Source: Nonomuraea rubra (GTDB lineage Bacteria > Actinomycetota > Actinomycetes > Streptosporangiales > Streptosporangiaceae). Taken from it: DNA of 64,000 bases. Location: contig NZ_JACHMI010000001.1 of assembly GCF_014207985.1 (NCBI RefSeq), positions 124,001-188,000 on the forward strand. The letters run 5' to 3'. The notes below the pieces were generated by a model that was not told the origin of the DNA, did no database searches, and saw nothing but the letters and a program-made list of their open reading frames with translations. The translations under genes and the position numbers were made by a program. Every line of letters starts with the position of its first letter. Within the stretch, counting starts at the first letter, position 1. Of the stretch, positions 61,975-64,000 are shown piece by piece.

Positions 61975-62846
61975 CCATGGTGACGGAACGACCCGTGGCC
62001 GCCCTCCAGAAGGAGGCCCCCGCACCCGCGGCGCCGGGCAACCGGGTGCCGCGCTGGCAGATCTACGTCCCGCTGGCCCTGTACCTGCTGTTCACGCTGG
62101 TGCCGTTCTACTGGATGCTGGTCTTCGCGTTCAGGCCGGCCGGCTCGACGGCGATCTTCCCGTGGCCGATCACGCTCCAGCACTTCGACACGGTCTGGAA
62201 CGGGATGGGGTTCGCCGTCTTCTTCCGGAACAGCCTCATGGTCGGCGTCGCCTCGCTGGTCGCGACCACGGTGGTGGCGCTGGCCGGCGGGTACGCCCTG
62301 GCCCGCTACTCCTTCCGCGGCAAGGGCGCGTTCATGGTCGGGATGCTCTGCACGCAGTTCATCCCCGGCGCCCTGATGATCATCCCGCTGTTCGAGATCT
62401 TCCGCACGCTGGACCTGACGAACTCGCTCTGGAGCCTCGTCATCGCCGAGACGGTCTTCCAGCTCCCGCTCTCGCTCATCCTGATCAGCGGCTTCATCCG
62501 CAACATCCCGTACGAGCTGGAGCAGGCCGCCTGGGTGGACGGCTGCTCCCGGCTGCGCGGCTTCCTGGCCATCGTGCTGCCCCTGCTGCGGCCCGCGCTG
62601 GTCGCGGTCGGCTCGTTCGCCTTCATCCACAGCTGGAACAACTTCCTTTTCGCCCTCATGTTCATCAACGACCAGGAGAAGTTCACCGTGCCCGTGGGCC
62701 TGGCCTACAACCTCGGCGAGAACAGCGTCGACTTCGGCGCCCTCGCCGCCGGCGGCGTCGTCGCCGCACTGCCCGTCGTCATCGTCTTCGCCTTCATCCA
62801 GCGTTACCTCGTCCAGGGGATGTCCGCCGGGGCGGTGAAGGGATGA
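61971..62846 (+). CDS. Sugar ABC transporter permease, MalG type (CUT1)
   Basis: The 291-residue membrane subunit has the EAA loop PYELEQAAWVDGCSRLRGFL (~182-201) and the usual C-terminus YLVQGMSAGAVKG. The GTG at 61971 overlaps the MalF-type stop and has GGAG seven bases upstream; an ATG at 61977 is an alternative. It overlaps the GH43 start by ATGA at 62843-62846. The pair probably imports pectin-, arabinan- or xylan-derived oligosaccharides. Confidence 0.93.
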   Translation: MTMVTERPVAALQKEAPAPAAPGNRVPRWQIYVPLALYLLFTLVPFYWMLVFAFRPAGSTAIFPWPITLQHFDTVWNGMGFAVFFRNSLMVGVASLVATTVVALAGGYALARYSFRGKGAFMVGMLCTQFIPGALMIIPLFEIFRTLDLTNSLWSLVIAETVFQLPLSLILISGFIRNIPYELEQAAWVDGCSRLRGFLAIVLPLLRPALVAVGSFAFIHSWNNFLFALMFINDQEKFTVPVGLAYNLGENSVDFGALAAGGVVAALPVVIVFAFIQRYLVQGMSAGAVKG

Positions 62847-64000
62847 CCGCCCAGACCTACCGCAACCCGGTGCTCAACGCCGACTGGTCCGACCCCGACG
62901 TGATCCGCGTCGGCGACGACTTCTACCTGACGGCCTCCACCTTCACCAAGGTGCCGGGGCTGCCGATCCTGCACTCGCGCGACCTGGTCAACTGGACGAT
63001 CATCGGCCACGCGTACACGCGGGGTCACGACGACGTCCGGCCCGGCTGCGGGGTGTGGGCGCCCTCGCTGCGCCACCACGACGGCCGCTTCTGGATCTTC
63101 TGGGGAGATCCGGACGTGGGCGTCTGCTGGGTGAGCGCCGAGGACCCGCGCGGCCCGTGGACCGAGCCGCACGTCGTCAAGCCGGGGCTCGGGCTGATCG
63201 ACGCGTGCCCGCTGTGGGACGAGGACGGGCAGGCGTACCTGGTGCACGGCTGGGCGAAGAGCCGCGCGGGCGTCAACAACCGGCTCACCCTGCACCGCAT
63301 GGCGCCCGACGGCAGCACGGTGCTGGACGAGGGCACGCTGGTCATCGACGGCGACCTGCTGCCGGGGTACCGGACGCTGGAAGGGCCCAAGCTCTACAGG
63401 CACGACGGCGCGTACTGGATCTTCGCTCCCGCCGGGGGCGTCGAGCAGGGCTGGCAGTCGGTGTTCCGCGCGGAGTCGATCTTCGGTCCGTACGAGGACC
63501 GCATCGTGCTGGAGCAGGGCGGCACCGACGTCAACGGCCCGCACCAGGGCGGCTGGGTGGACACCCCGTCCGGCGAGCACTGGTTCATGCACTTCCAGGA
63601 CCGCGGCCCCTACGGCCGGGTCGTGCACCTGCAGCCCATGGCCTGGGGCGAGGACGGCTGGCCGGTCATGGGCGACGGCGGCGAGCCCGTGGCCGAGTAC
63701 CGGGTGCCCGTGCCCGGCGGTGAGCCGGCCGCGCCCGCGACGTCCGACGACTTCGCCGGGCCCGGGCTGGGGCTGCAGTGGAGCTGGCAGGCCAACCCCG
63801 ACCCCTCCTGGTGGGAGCTGAGGGACGGCGCGCTCAGGCTGGCCTGCGTGCCGGGCCCCGACGACCTGCGCGAGCGGCCGTCCGTGCTGGGGCAGCGGCT
63901 GCCCGGCGTGCCCTGCACGGTCACGGTCACCCTCACCCTGGCGGGCGAGGGCAGGGCGGGGCTGGCCGTGGTGGGGGACACCGCCGCGTCCGTCGGCCTG
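62843..64000 (+). CDS. Glycoside hydrolase family 43 (xylosidase/arabinofuranosidase type), 3'-truncated by window edge
   Basis: The open frame runs from the ATG at 62843, overlapping the permease stop, to the end of the window (386 residues visible). The GH43 five-blade propeller shows the catalytic base D17 in NADWSDPDVIRVGDDFY, the pKa-modulating D120 in LGLIDACPLW and the acid E180 in TLEGPKLYRHDG. A second domain begins after ~295 (SDDFAGPGLGLQWSW), the beta-sandwich usual in GH43 xylosidases/arabinofuranosidases. No signal peptide is present, so it acts on imported oligosaccharides. The stop is outside the window. Confidence 0.92.
   Translation, partial: MTAQTYRNPVLNADWSDPDVIRVGDDFYLTASTFTKVPGLPILHSRDLVNWTIIGHAYTRGHDDVRPGCGVWAPSLRHHDGRFWIFWGDPDVGVCWVSAEDPRGPWTEPHVVKPGLGLIDACPLWDEDGQAYLVHGWAKSRAGVNNRLTLHRMAPDGSTVLDEGTLVIDGDLLPGYRTLEGPKLYRHDGAYWIFAPAGGVEQGWQSVFRAESIFGPYEDRIVLEQGGTDVNGPHQGGWVDTPSGEHWFMHFQDRGPYGRVVHLQPMAWGEDGWPVMGDGGEPVAEYRVPVPGGEPAAPATSDDFAGPGLGLQWSWQANPDPSWWELRDGALRLACVPGPDDLRERPSVLGQRLPGVPCTVTVTLTLAGEGRAGLAVVGDTAASVGL

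Overview
The window is about 72% G+C, with dense GC-rich third codon positions, GTG starts, many 4-bp ATGA/GTGA start-stop overlaps, Tat and lipoprotein signals and large STAND/SARP-type regulators. This is a filamentous actinomycete chromosome. The mix (two copies of the actinomycete-specific SAM methyltransferase family formerly called DUF574, ricin-lectin hydrolases, LacI/ABC sugar loci) fits Streptosporangiales such as Nonomuraea or relatives, but the genus is an inference. No rRNA, tRNA, CRISPR array or insertion sequence was seen.

Layout. 1-5.5 kb: the end of a cell-wall amidase, a TetR/serine-hydrolase pair sharing an operator, a methyltransferase, a small secreted protein and a flavin monooxygenase. 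5.5-16.5 kb: a SARP/AfsR-like regulator, a very large secreted protease with two different peptidase domains (M4 and M28), a LuxR-type STAND regulator and a TetR regulator. 16.5-24.4 kb: a LacI-controlled sugar operon (binding protein, two permeases, GH2 enzyme, Asp-box hydrolase with ricin domain), with two CG-centred operators over a recognisable promoter. 24.5-31.6 kb: membrane proteins, then a peptide-type ABC transporter operon with a coupled GNAT acetyltransferase; its first gene sits just behind a Zur-like 15-mer, and a TSUP exporter lies upstream. 31.7-34.1 kb: a membrane-embedded M28 peptidase.

34-41.7 kb: a PucR regulator and acyl-CoA ligase diverge from a complete livGFHMK-type transporter, which looks like one uptake-and-activation unit for an organic acid. 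41.7-47 kb: an epimerase, a mycothiol-dependent-isomerase-like protein, a DUF5317-like membrane protein and a divergent FAD hydroxylase/cytochrome P450 pair. 47-53 kb: a charged-repeat coiled-coil protein, a STAND ATPase lacking a LuxR helix-turn-helix, a tiny secreted cysteine-containing protein and a membrane-anchored ricin-lectin protein. 53-57.4 kb: an FMN reductase/DrrAB-type exporter operon behind a perfect 10+10 bp palindrome, a stretch with two gene remnants, a GNAT protein and a cytosolic CAP-domain protein with a short upstream ORF.

57.4-64 kb: a second DUF574 methyltransferase and a plant-polysaccharide locus: pectate lyase, LacI regulator, two sugar permeases and a GH43 enzyme that runs off the window. 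Candidate LacI operators lie on both sides of the LacI gene. The window therefore holds two separate LacI/ABC/glycoside-hydrolase loci for plant cell-wall sugars, several secreted hydrolases and an unusually high number of regulators with visible palindromic sites. The most distinctive items are the M4-M28 fusion protease, the Zur-like peptide-transporter/GNAT operon and the set of perfect inverted repeats in intergenic spaces.
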